Positions 12,156-25,845 of a stretch of DNA of 64,000 bases are shown here, piece after piece. The notes beneath the pieces were generated by a model that ran no database searches, was not told where the DNA came from, and saw only the letters and a program-made list of their open reading frames with translations. The DNA comes from Branchiostoma lanceolatum (lineage: Eukaryota > Chordata > Leptocardii > Amphioxiformes > Branchiostomatidae): positions 25,793,081-25,857,080 of the forward strand of contig NC_089722.1 of NCBI RefSeq assembly GCF_035083965.1, written 5' to 3'. The position numbers were made by a program, and so were the translations under genes. Position 1 is the stretch's first letter. Each line of letters starts with the position of its first letter.

Positions 12156-14963
12156 TATTCAACGTGGGCAGCTGTTCCCTACAATGACCTATTCATTCCC
12201 GACCGTCAATCATAAAATATGCATGTAGGTAATACACCTTGGTGTAAAAATGTGAACTGTACTCCCCAGGGTTCGTAGGGTGCGGGTCGAGTGATATCAA
12301 TCACAATAGACCGCACATGTTACAAGAAAAATGTACAGATTTTAAAAGGAAAAAAAAATCGTAATGGCGAGGTCTATTTGAACATATACATGTATCTGAA
12401 CACATAGTGGTTTGTGGTGGATGTGAGATTAGACTCGGAAATGAGTCTTGTCCAATGTTGATGTCCGTGCAATTGTGTGGAGAGTAAATATAACAACAGC
12501 TAGGAGAAGTTACGCTGGTACGAGACTATATCGTACCGGCTAACCTAACGCTCATGGAAACATTCCATTTGGAATGGTTGACTAGTGCGACCCTTCAGCT
12601 TCCTAGAAATGACCAAGGAGGTTATTGTGGAAACTGTGGATAGTGAAATCCTCCTTGGCCGAACCTAAGAGGTCCGCATTTTACACTTTATTGGTCGAAC
12701 AAAAAACAAAGCAATAGATCTTGTGATTTTTTTCTCGCAAGATTTCACAAGATCTGACTTTTTTCTAGCATCCGATACAGTTCCATTTGGTAAAATGGAG
12801 AAACAGCCACCCTTGTATATCTACTGAAAGTTGGCTGTGTGAGTTTCTTGTATTATCAAAGATAACCCTGTATGTACCATGCAGTAGATGAAAGGTGCAG
12901 TGATAGCTGAGGTTTCCACAGTGAGATTTTTGCACCATCAACAGGAAATATTCATTGTACAAATCGTGGTAAAATATAGGAAATTTGACATACTTAGTAT
13001 CGTCTGATAGTTTTGCCGCACAAGTGAAGAAAAAGCAAATTAATGTCTACCCAAATGCACCTGCTCCTAGAGCTAAAGACAATAAGCACAGAGCGTAGCA
13101 CCGACTTTGTAGTGTAGATCAGCTAATTTTGGACAGTGTTGTGAATTGAAACCAGTTTTGTATTTTCTGAATGTTGTTGGTTTTTCTCAGCCGGCGCTAG
13201 CCACCATTGCCATTAAAGTCGAAACCATTACACATAAGTCAGGAATGTCAAAGATTCATGTCAATCATATATGGGCGGAACCATCTAAAATATGTACGCC
13301 AAAATTGACCAGTGTTCTAATGTTATCCTCACAGACAGCCTTTAAATGGCGACTATTGCGAGACATTACCATGATGTATGAAACATGCCAGTATTATTTT
13401 GGTACCTTACAAATAAAGGATGATGTAAGTAAGATGACTATGATGTCATTGTGTTTGTGAGATGAGTTCTGTAGCCTGGCGCTCTCGTTCCCATGGGGCC
13501 ATGCATCGTACATGAGTCATGTCATCAAGGGGTTACAAACGTACCCCTGACTTAATGGATCATCCTGTCAGATTTGCGCTTGCCCTTTTCATCAGAAACG
13601 AGAGATACAAATCTATAGTGATCCTTGAAACATTACCTTGCAAATGGCGTAGTCGTGAATCGAGTTCCCCCGTCCCAAAGTGCACCCAAAACTCCCCTGA
13701 TCGCACGAACCCTAAATAGGATTCATTGCAGCACAACCCTAACAACTGAAAGGTCATGGTAGGGCTCTGGTTCATTGAATAAGGAAGGAAGGTTTATTTG
13801 ATAAACTTGGTAAGCTAAAAGCTCGGAAGCTTTCTGAAATCTAATAAGGGGTTAAGATGGAGATGGATCATTGTTAACACGCCTCCCTCTTGGTGGGACG
13901 TCGTGTAACGTTCCATTATCAGAGGACACGGGGTCTCGCTGTGGTCTTGTTGCAATATAATAAAGAAATCTGGGTTTTTCTTGGTCACAAGGCTTTATCG
14001 TTGTGTCAGAAGTGGGCCGTGGGTTGATTGAAAGAAGCGTGCGAGGTTTAAAGGTCAGTAGGAGAAGGAGGAAGGTCATATGAAAATGAGGTTAGGGCCC
14101 AGCTCACAGGGCTGTGTAATTTGTTATGTACATGCCCTACAATAAGTTGATTATAGCGGTGGACCGGTGCATGGTACGTTATCTCCTTCTATTGGTTTTG
14201 CCTTACAGGGTAAGACCATATACATTTGCTTGTGATGCACATTTTGCATGATTTTCATATTTGCTTGAGAGTTATCCATGTACCATCAATGTAATCTTGA
14301 CAATGATATGACAACAGCGAAATTAGATATTCTTTCACCGTTTCTTAGACTACAAAATTTCATACTGAACTCCAAATTTTCACTGGGTTAAAACAAATTC
14401 TGCAATATGTATTCTTTATCTATGCACCCGAGCGTAACTGTGATTGATAATACAATAAACTCCGTTGATAAGAACATGTTAGACAGTCACGTGTTCGTAA
14501 CAGGATTACTTATAACCCCCATGGATTCTACTTTCCAGCCATCCCGTCATGATAAAATTAATCAATTACATGTACTGGTATCACTATCATGGCGCTGCAC
14601 CGCAATATGCGAGAAATCTAGCTCAAAATTCATGGAAAAATCAACGACATTTACCTATTTTACCAATCTGTCATTGTCAAAAATGTCGGAGTCTAATGTC
14701 AAACATCCTTCCGAGGTGATGTAGTCAGATTATGAGACGGTTTCTTTAATGAAAAACCACGGGGACGAGCGACGACTTTAGCAGGGGTGTTCTGGTGCTA
14801 GTTTTCAGTTAGATGTTTGGGGTGTGTCCCGGTGTCACTTCACCATAAGTGTTCTAATACTATCGAGAACTTCGTGTTAACGCCAAATACTCGAATATAA
14901 GGTAAAAATATCAAAGAAGAAATATTTGAATATAAAACAATAAAGATACACATCACTGCATAT

Positions 14964-15124
14964 ATGTCCGTGGTGGTTTTATGTTCGCGGTTTTCGCGGG
15001 ACCGTTTCACCGCGAACTTAAAACCACCGCGAACATTTTAGTCCAATACGGTATGTAACATGTATGTGACTATAGCGCTGCCGCGAACTTAAAACCACGC
15101 GAGCTTAAATGCATTTACAGTATA
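14964..15124. repeat. Dispersed repeat with GTTCGCGG inverted arms
   Basis: The words GGTGGTTTTATGTTCGCGG and CCGCGAACTTAAAACCACC face each other and are repeated once more before the block ends in TTTACAGTAT. A related copy in the same arrangement lies at 48804-48930, inside a CHFR intron. Both contain a shared central part (CCGCTTCACCG-like, then GTCCAATAC and GTGACTATAGC). This is a non-coding interspersed repeat, probably a MITE; its superfamily is not determined. Confidence 0.6.
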
Positions 15125-17212
15125 ACTCTTAGATATAATCATTGTCATTATAATGATGATGTTAACTTCATTTCTGAACAATTGTACATGATGAAACATA
15201 TGGCATCTTGTACAACAATTCTAGGAAAATGATCTACAGTGTACAATCTTTTGTGGGATTTCTAATGTCTGAGCTTTTTCTTATGGATCTATACTGTCCT
15301 ATATCTACAAACTGTGGGTGAACATGTACAAGAGCCACAGTGTGTGTTTTTGTGCGTGTGTGTGTTTAGATTAAATTGATAACTTATTTAACGGACTGAT
15401 CATGACTACGGTGTCAGTAATCTTTTGACCCGATCGGGCTCTACTAGGACATTCGAGTCTGTTGTTCTCTGCGGCCTGCACTGTGTCAGTGAATACGTTA
15501 AACTCAATACTTATCCTTAATTATACAGATAAGAACGTGGCTCTACAATTTAATTAGGCATTAGATACTGTGCTTTAGAATAGAAAGACGTTTGGTCATA
15601 TTTCTAAACCGCATCTGCATTCACCAGGGGTTTGTTGACACGGAATAAGTACAGATGTATATTTGCGCGTCAAGTAGGGGAGGTAATCAGGCAGGTTCGT
15701 GGCGCTGTCTACATCTGATAAGGTCAGCTCTCTCCTGGCTCTCTATAAAGCCAAATTCGATATTGAACTTCCGTTATGAAACGTTGTATAATCATGCTGA
15801 TGGAATTCGCTTTATTAGGTAGAACGATTGCCAAATGGTTCCAATGGGCAATGCATTTCTCCCAGCCACCCTCCATTTTAGTTTTACGATTAACATGCTG
15901 AAACAGCATATACAGCCTGCAATTGAACATCAGTACCAAAGAATTGTAAATCAACTTCTAAATCGTCAAAATGTCCGTAAGAAGCACTCAAATCTGTGCA
16001 ATAAACACAGCTGAAAAGTTATCATTAAAAAATTCTACAGATATTACATGTAACAGCAATATGTTTGACATTTCACAATGTCAAATGCTGCCATGTGTTA
16101 GACTTGGCTAGAACGACAGTTAAGAATCTTTCAAGTACTTATGATTTGTTCAAACGTTCTGAAATACGGCGATAGTTTCGCATGTTGTGATATCAAGTAA
16201 AAGACATCGTATTCTCTCATTTTCTCTGAATATGCTTCAGGGCGCCTATAAGTTGTACCGACTACAGTTGAGCTTCTGCTTGAGGAATTTCTTTAGTTGG
16301 CCCTAACTATCACTGTTACAGTTTACACGGAATTGGTATGTTGTGACATAAAAGGTACAAATCCGTCCAAACAGAGACGGATGCTCACAGATAGCGGGCT
16401 CGGTGACATCGACCCACATCAAGCATTGGTACTCACTCTGAGGGAAAGTAGATCGACCGTAACAAATGAAACTCAACAAGGGGAAAATACCACCAACTTC
16501 TAATCGCGCGCACGGAATAACGTTGGCGGTGAAATCCGTCCTGACACCGTAGAGCCGACCGTCCCTTCACTGATTGTGTTAAGGAAAGATAATACAGCAT
16601 TTGTGTCTCAAAGCCTAATTCTCAATGGAGGAGATTCGCAAATTTTATGTATCAAAGCTGGCACAGACACAACTGCTTTCATCTTGCAAGACCGTAAGAG
16701 GAAAGTACAATTGTACTTCATTTCAATCATCTTGTAACATTGTAACGGCAATTATGAAAGTATAATCATAACAACGACTGGTGACAAAATGATAGATATA
16801 TGCCATGCGTGTACTTGTTAAATGTGTGCATGAGTATTGATACCATGCAGCCCGCTCCTTGTAATACGGAATAATATCGCGACAGGTGTCTGCACAAACA
16901 CGGGAGCTGTCATTAATAAAGTAAGGCACTCCGTGCACTTGTCGATGTAAAGAGGTGATGGTGTATAAAGGGGGTCGACATTTTACCTCTAACGCCCCGA
17001 CCCCCCTCTTCACACACGGCACTATAACATAGGTAAGTTTACTTTTAGTTGTCTGTGAGGAGATATATTTTGTACTTGTTTCCAACATCTTAGATTTATG
17101 TCAAAACTGACACTTGCATAAGGCCTTTAAAGAAAAGTTATTGGAGGGTACGGAATTTCCATCTCCTTTTGTTCGATTGGTCCCTTACGTTAGATCCTTG
17201 TCTTTTATTTAA

Positions 17213-18300
17213 CGTTGGGTAACATAAATTCGCGGGGTACTTAAATTCGGGATTTTTCGAAAACGGCGTATTTAGGGATATGTGCTAGATGCAAAATCAG
17301 TTATAACGCCAGCAATGCAAAGCAGATAGACTAACGTATTCAGAACACTGGCTGAAAAGCTTCGATAACCATGCATTAGAAGTTGGCCACGTCAAAAACT
17401 CTCCGTCCCTTATTGACAGAGTCTGGGGGCTTCGTGGGAGAATCACCCAGCACGGTTGTTCGCTGGTTTATAAGACAAATGTCACATCTCCTGCCTGCTA
17501 AACACAATTATTTATAAGACAACTTATTACAATCTCTTTTGCTAACCTACAACTGGATTCTAAGTGTGATCAATCATCAAAACTCCTCTCTGTTGCTACA
17601 ACCTACGGCACGTGTATTTTCCCGCCGCCATATTGTTAACCAGAATCGTGTTGTCAAGCAGACGACCAAGGTTTGTGAGGAACACTTTTTTGTCTAAATG
17701 CTGCGTGTGATAGTGGACTGAGGAAGATATTTTCCTCAAAGTTTGCTCCTAACACAACAAGGAACACATGGACATAGTAGTATTGCCATTGTTACGGCAT
17801 CCAGCTAACTTTCCATGAATAATGTAACGTTACACGTTGCCCGATGATGACGATGGGCCGACTTTGAGTGAAGTTCTACCGACTCAACACACGGGTTGTT
17901 CCCGAACTGGCCTGATGTGTGCGGTACGGCCGTCTTTTCGTGTATTTTTTTTTACTTGGACACGTCTATATCCATAGCACTCTCCTCAAGCCAAGGATGG
18001 AACGAATAGCTGCTGTATAAAATGTGATTAGCGGTAAGATATTCAAGACGAATCTTCTCTCCCGAATTAATGTGCCCCCCTGTCCGACAGCACCGTTATT
18101 GTGCGTGCGGCGGACGGTAGTTTCAAGTTGAAATATTATGGTGTCAGCACGACTAGAGACAAAATCTACCATATATATGATTAGTGCAAAGATAGTACAT
18201 GATACTGACAGAATTAAGAAAAAAAGGATGGTTTATTGTTCTGCTAGATTGATTTCAGTCAACCAGTATCGGAAAAATCCCGAATTTATGTTACCCAACG
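17213..18300. mobile_element. TTAA-flanked inverted-repeat element, 1.09 kb
   Basis: The left end reads CGTTGGGTAACATAAATTCG and the right end is its exact inverse, CGAATTTATGTTACCCAACG. A GGGATTTTTC block follows 17 bases further in on the left and directly on the right. Each end is directly flanked by TTAA (17209-17212 and 18301-18304). TTAA target duplication suggests a piggyBac-like origin, though the terminal bases are not the usual CCC. No long open frame lies inside (the longest is about 68 codons), so it is non-autonomous or decayed. Confidence 0.65.
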
Positions 18301-19265
18301 TTAAATTCAACTGACATGAACGATTCCTTTTAATAACCAACCCTTTCAAGTAGACTAAGTACATAATGAGTCATTTCATATATTTCTGCGCACTTCCCAT
18401 CCTTTAATTTTTATATTCTAAAGATTTATCCTGAACTTTCCCCAACAGAATAGCCCCGGACCGAACTTCACCGAATTGCGAGCTCTCGTCTGATAATGAC
18501 GTCATCCATCATGGCTGCTCCTCGCAAGTCTAATCTCTCCCTCTTCCCGTCTCGGTTTCACCAGACGTTGCGTGAATAACAACGAAGGTGATCCTGAAAG
18601 AAATAATCCCTAATCTTAATGGATGATAATAATCATATCATGTATTTATATGCCTGGCTCTACTTAATCATTGTCGGTTTCATATGCATTCGATGCACTT
18701 TAGTGTATTGAATATTGACGTACATGCAATGTTAATCTATTTTGCAAATGTACCCGGATTTCTTATGGGACAAACTTGAAGGTCAGCGACAGTATGAAGA
18801 ATTGGGTAAACTAATAAGAGAAAAAAGAACGACATGTATTTTGAAATTAAGTGAGTTATGGGACATAAAACGCCACCCCGTGTTATTCTAAGCTTCTACG
18901 TTACGTGCATAAATAAATGATGTTCTCATATAATCCACTGTGAGTTGCCTGACTTTCAGACTCTTCCATCCGTTAACCAAGTACATGTCTCAGGAGAATT
19001 GAAGCTAATTGTGTATTCCGAACACCTTAAGAAGGATTTGAAAGAGGATATGGAATCTCTAGAGGGGGCCGATTTGTGGGAAATTATAGACTTATTTAGT
19101 CAATGAGGGGGAAACAAGGAATTAGTGAATGTCGGGTGGATTATGTACTATCATATGGCTTATTCAATGTGATTCACGTTTTTCTATGATACCCTCTTGT
19201 GAGTAAGAAATTCAATACTGTTCCGTTGGCCTCACTATAAACGATGACGTGGACTATCTAATGTA

Positions 19266-19327
19266 AGACCGCAGTGACTTCATTTTATGGATGACATCCG
19301 CGCGTGGATCGATTTTTGCCAGTTTTC
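19266..19327. mobile_element. Relic end of PIF/Harbinger-like MITE
   Basis: This stretch matches the left end of the element at 2499: a degenerate CCGCAGTGACTTCATTTT, then the conserved ATGGATGACATCCGCGCG and GATTTTTGCC. No matching right end follows; the similarity stops where the AAAAG microsatellite begins. Confidence 0.55.
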
Positions 19328-19388
19328 AAAAGAAAAGAAAAGAAAAGAAAAGAAAAGAAAAGAAAAGAGAAGAAAAGAAAAAAGAAAA
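19328..19388. repeat. AAAAG microsatellite
   Basis: About 12 tandem AAAAG units with a few interruptions near the right end, directly abutting a transposon terminus. Confidence 0.95.
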
Positions 19389-21230
19389 GGGTCTGTTATG
19401 CCATCTTCTGAAGCAGGGTAACAGAACTAAGTTAGTTTGTACAATGTAGGTTTTACTTAGGCTCCTCGCACGACCGGTCCTTTTTTATGCCAAGTCTTGC
19501 GTTTAAGGTCTTGAAGTAAATTCTACACGTACCTGTTTGGGAAAGTTGTCACATGCTACAATCCTAATGTATTGTATATTTTCACATTTTCACAAGTCGG
19601 GATGATATACCCTATGATAGCCTAATCTGCAGTACCACTATCGGCCGCCTTCAGAAAAGTGGTTAAAACGACCGTCAAATTGCCGAATTTCCGTCTCTTC
19701 GGGAATGGGGAAATCGCGAAAGGCTCGCACAGGGGTTTGAATTTTGTTTGGGGGTTAGTTGAATTTGTTTCAATAATGCCACCATTCAAAGACAATGATA
19801 ATATCTAAGACATTTCAAAGAAAACAATGGGATGTTAGGCTATACGCGACACGTCTCCTTTACACCTTACCAATGGAACCATCACCTAACCGTTATCCAG
19901 CCTCATCCACAGAATCCTACCTGTCCTTTCTTGTATTCTCAGCAAGTGCAACTGTACAAAACTCGCCTGGCCTTGGGATCAATAAAAACTGCAACAAGTT
20001 TTTGAACGTTGACCATTTCTGTCGCAATGATACCTGATTGGTAGATAACATTGCATGCAGCATAGTAGTCCTTTTAATTATTTGCAAATGTCATTGAGGT
20101 CTTCTAGCGGTTTAAATTATTTCTGCCGCCGCTTACGGTGGTGTTTTCTGCAGTGATTTTTTTGACCGCTAGTCGGGGCTTTTGAGCCATGTGCTACTTC
20201 AAAATTACCATCGTCCGTTGCACTGATGTATGAACATTGAGCCCATGTTCTTGCGTACTTAAAAATGCTGACGTTTCACACGTATACAGGGCAACAATGC
20301 AACAAATATACATGTATTCATGTAATCTGTTTTCTACTCAGCTAATGTTTCCTTTTCGGCTTTATTTTCCATACAGGAATTGAGGAGAGATCTCTTCACG
20401 CAAGGCACTACTGTATGGAAGGTTTACATTTGGCAGGCATTTCTTTATTAAAAAAACAACAATTTGATTTTAGATCTTGAGCGCTGAAGGTAGCTAGGAT
20501 TGATGCACATTCTTTCATTCTTTTAAGAGACAGATAAGGAGCGGTCTAAACTGGAAGAACTTCCTACCTGACCGTAAACTCTACTCTTTCAGATGAGCAT
20601 TTCCACGAAAATAGATAGGTTCGGTTTACCAAGTCCTTGGGTTTACCAAAGGCAAGGAGGTTTTATAATTTACGCACGCGTTTTCGGACTCGGAGTCGAC
20701 TTGGAGCTGACGTTCCAAAACGCATGAGTAATCCTGGCGATAGTTCATGCGATGGTCACAACTGCACAAGTGCCAGCTGCAGATTCCGAACCGTTATCTT
20801 GGAAGTAAATACTGCCACGTGGATGCCTTTCTAGAATTCTCCGAGTCTTCGACTTGGCAAGTTACCATTGGCGAGAGGGTCGTCCCCATTGGCATCTTGG
20901 AAAAGTCTACTGCAAAAGTGGGACAAAGAAAGTACCAGAATTTAGTATAGAGCGTTTGTAGCTGGATATATAATAACACTAGTAAATCAATAAAATAGAT
21001 ACACCGCTAGCATAAATTTTAAAGGGGTTCAATGCTTGGCAATATTCCATAGTACTTTTTGAAAGTTTTAGTTTATTCTAAGACACCCCTTAATGGTTTC
21101 CACTTGGACTGGTCTGGGATCTTGAGAGGTCACACATCACTACCGGTAACAGAGGCTGTGAAGTCCAGACGGCGTCTGAACAGAAGACAGTTAGCACAGT
21201 CACAGTCCTCTCTCTCTACCCTGCTACAAA

Positions 21231-24200
21231 ATGGCGCGTTTCTTCACGTTCTGCGTCCTTCTCTCCTTCATGATCTGCCTAACGGTCTCTAAGTCGGCCA
21301 AGAAGAACAAAGACCCGGAGTTCGAGGCCTTCAAGCAGGAGAATAAGAAGCCGAAGTGGAGTCACGTGGAGGAGGGTCTTCACGCCGAAGCCTTCGACCT
21401 CATCGCTTCTGGGGAAACTTTGACGTTTGAGAGAAAGTTGGTAAGTGTCTCCTTCACCCTCTGAACGTCTCTATATGATATGTAGTCATCACAATCTCTT
21501 TGACACGACCAACTTCGTGTTGACTTGACTTGCTTTGATTTCGTTCCCTCCTATCGTGATTTGAATAACATGATACAGAAATCTGTCTATCTTGCATATT
21601 TCCGTATATTTCTTAGCAACAGCCCTTTCTCTGTTTTATATTATAAATCGTCTTCAAAGATTCTTCTGCATGCCTTTCCGCTCAGAGAGGAAGGGGTTCG
21701 TATAGTACTGAACCGTGTTGATGTGGCACTGTTTGGGGTTTCTGGATTCTTCCAGCCGGGTTCTCGACCCCGAAACGTCTGGAAGTTATTTGTTGACATT
21801 TGCATCCTGCGTCCCATTGGTGGGACTGAGGAATTTGAGCCTTTTTTTACAAGGACGGGGGAAGTCAGCCGACGTGGCAGTCCCCTGGCGTGTCGGGGAC
21901 GGATCATGTAATACGGATAGAAAGGGTTGGATGCTGATGTAGAATATAAGTTGGATATCAGAATACTACAGTAGCTGCGCTTGCGGATACATTGAGGTAA
22001 ATTTCGCATCCAATGTATCCACAATTTCAGAGAATAGGCTTGTTTGAAATCAAAACTTATGACAATGACACAAAATTGTGCATATACACGTATATATAGG
22101 GACGAATCGTTACATCTTTCATTCTTTGTAGCATGATTTTGCTACAACTACACGTATAAACTTGTATACAGTTTTACAACTTGTTCTGTGCTACATAATT
22201 TGACTTCCAGCTGCATGTGAAACAAAGAAAGAAGTAAACAGACGACCGACCGAACAAAGAAGAACAACTGCAGCATATTATGCATAATTTCCTTGTTCAA
22301 GTTGTTGGGATCGGGTCCCTGTCCGATAGACCCTCGCGACTATTCATGATCCATCCCCGTCCCCCTAATCTCCGGTGCCATCCCGTTGTGCAGTTGACAC
22401 TTGGGCGATTATGCACTGTTTTCTTTTCTTTAGTGTCAGAGATTTGCATGCGCGAAAAGATGTGCATGACAATAATTGTCGCAGAACAAAGTGTTTTACA
22501 TCTCAGCGGGAAACATATGGACAAAACAAAACAACTCTATTTAATTATATTTTTATCACAACTTTGGTAATCCTGCTTGGGTGAATATTGAGAACACATG
22601 TGACCCACATCTTCTTTTCAAGTAAACTGTTTATCTATGATAAACGTCTACTAAACTGTTTTGATACCGGTGTGTTCTTGCAAATTATGCGAAAAATGTC
22701 GTGCCGAAGAAACAATGTAGAAACATAGTCTCGCTCTCGTCATGTTTTGGTTTCTTATCAAAACTCCAGGGGCCCTGATAAGAACACGTAGCTCCTCAGC
22801 AGGCCCTACGGGAGGCCTTTGAATATTGCCAAAAAGCGATATTCAAATACCATTCACAATAAGGCTAAGATAATTGTTACTATGCACCTTACATTACAAT
22901 GAGGTTCTGAAGAAGTAAAAGAAGAAGTAGAAGCTATTTGCACCGACGTGGGTGTTGGAAAGTACAGGATATCTTTCAGTAGCTTGGCAAGGGACGCCGA
23001 AGAAAATATGTACGTATTTCCGCTAGTCTGAGTACATGAGCCACAGCCGGTACACTTAGACTAACTAAAATACTTGACGTCTGTTGTAGACTTGTATGTG
23101 CTTGACACGCAACCAGCAATAACCAGATATATTTATTACACGAGTTTGTCGATCGCAGATTCATTGATCACCTGTTGATTTCCCTACCCCCCATTCCTCT
23201 AATTTCTTTCCGACAGATCAGCATTGTTTTTTTTTGTGTGTCATCAAGCGATAGATATGCATTTATAGTAACAATAGTTGACTTGTTTTAGAAGAGCTGT
23301 GATGTAACGTGCGTTTGCATATGTGCGCGCGGTCTAGTCAGTTTCCTGTTACAGGCGAGGTAAACTACTGTGTAACTGGCTGTAACATATTGACAATTAC
23401 GACCTTTCGCGAACGGGATATCATATCGTCAGGTAGACGAACACGGAAGTCGCTATTTGTCTACTCGTGCAGTCGTGGCTGCCTACAAAAGAAGGACGCA
23501 GTCCCCCACCTTCCCGCATAATTTGTCGTGAAGAGAAGGGGCGACCCATGGATTATCGTGTTTTGATTTCGCGGTGATTTGGTCGGCTGTTCTGACAGAG
23601 GGACGTCCTCCCAGGTTGGTATAGCCCTTCCGATCAACTGCTTTCCGCCAGTAGCTTTGCGTTTTTGTTTGTAGAAAGGAAATTAAAAACATAGAAATGG
23701 CACCAGTTCTTTGTCATATCAGGACATATACAAATGCAACAACAACACCAAAATAACAGCAAATTTAAAGAAGTGCAATCAAACGATCAAATTTGATCTG
23801 TTAATCTACTGACAGAAACCTTTGATGGTCGATTGGTGATGATTATTGATCTGCGATCGATTAAATTGGTTTGACCTTGGCTACCCAAGTGTTCTAACAT
23901 CTGTACTAGTTTTACTGGCTTGACTGCCTGATTTCACTCACTGTACAGTACTCAGTTTCTGCCCTTAACCGTGCACATTTGACCTTAGAAAATTTCTTTC
24001 TACTAGGATGACAAGTTCGAGTGCAGCTTTACGTACGCGGTTAAACCGGGCGGAGCACCGACTGAGGTGAGTGACGTCAGAATGATTGACATCTATTTGT
24101 CACGACAGCAGAGATGTCACCAGGTTTTAGCTGTGTCCGTTCCCATCGTTCAAGCATGGAATGTATTGTTCGGAAAAACAAACCACAACTTTTTTTAGAT

Positions 24201-25845
24201 CCAGACGAGCGCAAGACGCAAGCGTTATTATTCAGTTAGTTTTAAGTGTTTGCAAATGAAGACAACGGAAAAAAACGTATCAAGAAAGTTTTCTCAATTC
24301 CTACTTGGAAGTAAACATAACCGAAGGGCGGGTGTATGATATACATGGCTTTGGTAGCAGACGGAGAATTATGTAACGACTGACAGTATTTCTCACCAGG
24401 AATGGAGACTGACCATGACAATGAGCCCCGATGCAAGTGCATACTCCTGCCAGCTTAGGGTAGAAAGGTATCGTATGTCTTTTTTTTTTATAAAAAAGAC
24501 GAGTATTATGGTGTTGATTGCTTTATTATTGTTGCCATACAATGTATCATATGCAACTATCGAGCATCTGATCATTCATTCATTCTCATTCTCTCGTGTT
24601 TTTTTCTCAGGACAGAGCAGAGGTCAGACGTGATGTTTGAGCACTTCCGGTTGAAGGTGAACGGAAAGCAGCGATTCGGATACGCTGATTGTTATGTGAG
24701 TAGATGAATTAGATGACGTCTTCATTGTCTTGGATTGTCTTCTCACAAAGTAAGATATGTTCTAAGGAATGAATTTCAAGCCGTCGGTAAAGGTTTGTTT
24801 CATTGACACGTAATGTGAACTTTTCCCTCACACAGAGGACCGAGGAGATGAAGCTGGGGAAGTCTGAGTTTGTCGTGGACGAGAAAGCGCTGGAAAGTAA
24901 GCAGCTCATCGATTATTTTCTACAGAATAGTGACCAGCTATTACTGTTCCTCTAACTTACAAAGGGAAACAAGCTGTGAGGATAAAATACAAAACAAGTA
25001 ATAAGACTATGTTGATTTGATTATATCGATGACATCCTCTGGGAACCCCAAAACCGATGCGAGCGTGCGAATAAAAAAAAGTTTGGCCAAAAATTGTTGC
25101 CTTCATTATGAAATCTCCGTAGTCAGGAAGTTTGAAGAAATTACTTAACACACAGAGTATGGCATACCGCGCGCGCCAAATAAATAGATTCCTCATTTTC
25201 ATTTCTTCGCGTCTTCTTCTTTGACTTTGGAATTGATTTTGCCATTCTGTGACATAAGTATCGTTTTCTAATATTTTTGTGGCAATCTACGGCATATATT
25301 TGATCATATTGCAGCTGCATTGTACGATTTACAGTATAGTCGAAGTAGCCTCCTTCGCAGACTTCCTATGACAGCGGCGTATATATGAGGGGGGGGGGGG
25401 GGTTCTCTAAAGGGAGTTGTGTAGCCAATGGAGTTGTGTAGCCGAGGGACGGCCGCTGTTCATATCATATCCGTCCCTCGACTACACTAAACTCCCTTGG
25501 CTACACAACTCCCTTTAGAGAACCTCCCCCCCCCCCCTATATACGCCGCTGTCATAGGAAGTCTGCGAAGGAGGCTATAGTCAAAGCATGTTTTTAGGAA
25601 ACGGACGAAAATGGATGCGCGCAGATGTCATCCATGTAATCAAATTATCAAATTAACATGGCCTAAGAAAAAGAAGACAATGTAGATTGAGGTATTCAAT
25701 GGTTTTAACCCTAGATTGTCATCTTTTGGTTTTGGAATGACATTTTCCTTCTTTTGCAGTCTCCAGTGTCCCCGAAAAATTTGGCGGGAAAGTGTCGGCA
25801 ATCTTCTTTGTGACGGCAATACACGTGGACCATGACGAACTGTGA
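21231..25845 (+). CDS. Myeloid-derived growth factor-like protein
   Basis: Six exons: 21231-21440, 24007-24066, 24400-24467, 24611-24695, 24836-24896 and 25760-25845. They join in frame to 189 residues. Exon 1 encodes a signal peptide (MARFFTFCVLLSFMICLTVS) and a charged spacer. The core begins DDKFECSFTYAVKPGG, which lines up with the GDKYTCMFTYASQGG region of vertebrate MYDGF (UPF0556). A conserved EW, a second cysteine (SYSC-like AYSCQ), FEHFRLKV, and the SEFVVDEKALE strand follow. The protein ends in HDEL, an ER-retrieval signal; human MYDGF ends in RTEL. MYDGF is an ER/Golgi-resident and secreted beta-sandwich protein with growth-factor activity in mammals; the role here is inferred. An AATAAA lies at 26370-26375. 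Intron 1 is 2.6 kb. The size is close to human (173 residues). Confidence 0.85.
25000..25663. mobile_element. Decayed PIF/Harbinger-like MITE, interrupted
   Basis: The left part (from about 25014) matches the left end of the 51638 element in a degenerate form: CGATGACATCCTCTG, then a run of A and GGCC. The right part (about 25605-25663) is the inverse of the other end (GCGCGCAGATGTCATCCATG to GGCC) and is followed by TAA. The left boundary is blurred. A hairpin MITE has inserted in its middle at 25346-25577. The whole lies in the last intron of the first MYDGF-like gene. Confidence 0.55.
25346..25577. mobile_element. Palindromic hairpin MITE with 9-bp target duplication
   Basis: This is an almost perfect inverted repeat of about 105 bases per arm. 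It begins TAGCCTCCTTCGCAGACTTC and ends with the inverse GAAGTCTGCGAAGGAGGCTA. Each arm carries a homopolymer (G run near 25389, C run near 25527). Flanks TAGTCGAAG (25337-25345) and TAGTCAAAG (25578-25586) are a 9-bp duplication with one mismatch. The termini TAGCCTC/GAGGCTA and the 9-bp duplication match the family at 63477. Confidence 0.85.

Larger units (their letters stand above)
12156..21230. other. Intergenic region, no gene seen
   Basis: Nine kilobases without a supported gene. The 3' untranslated region of the LRR-Ig gene must occupy the start, but no clear AATAAA follows the stop. Features that can be named are a dispersed GTTCGCGG-type repeat (14964-15124), a TTAA-flanked inverted-repeat element (17213-18300), a transposon end (19266-19327) and an AAAAG microsatellite (19328-19388). 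A short hairpin with CCAAGGAGG arms sits at about 12618-12660. The rest is AT-rich and unassigned. Confidence 0.5.

Noticed and set aside
21525-22024. Overlapping 127-128 codon frames on both strands
   Set aside because: They lie in MYDGF intron 1, overlap each other and show no domain or splice support.
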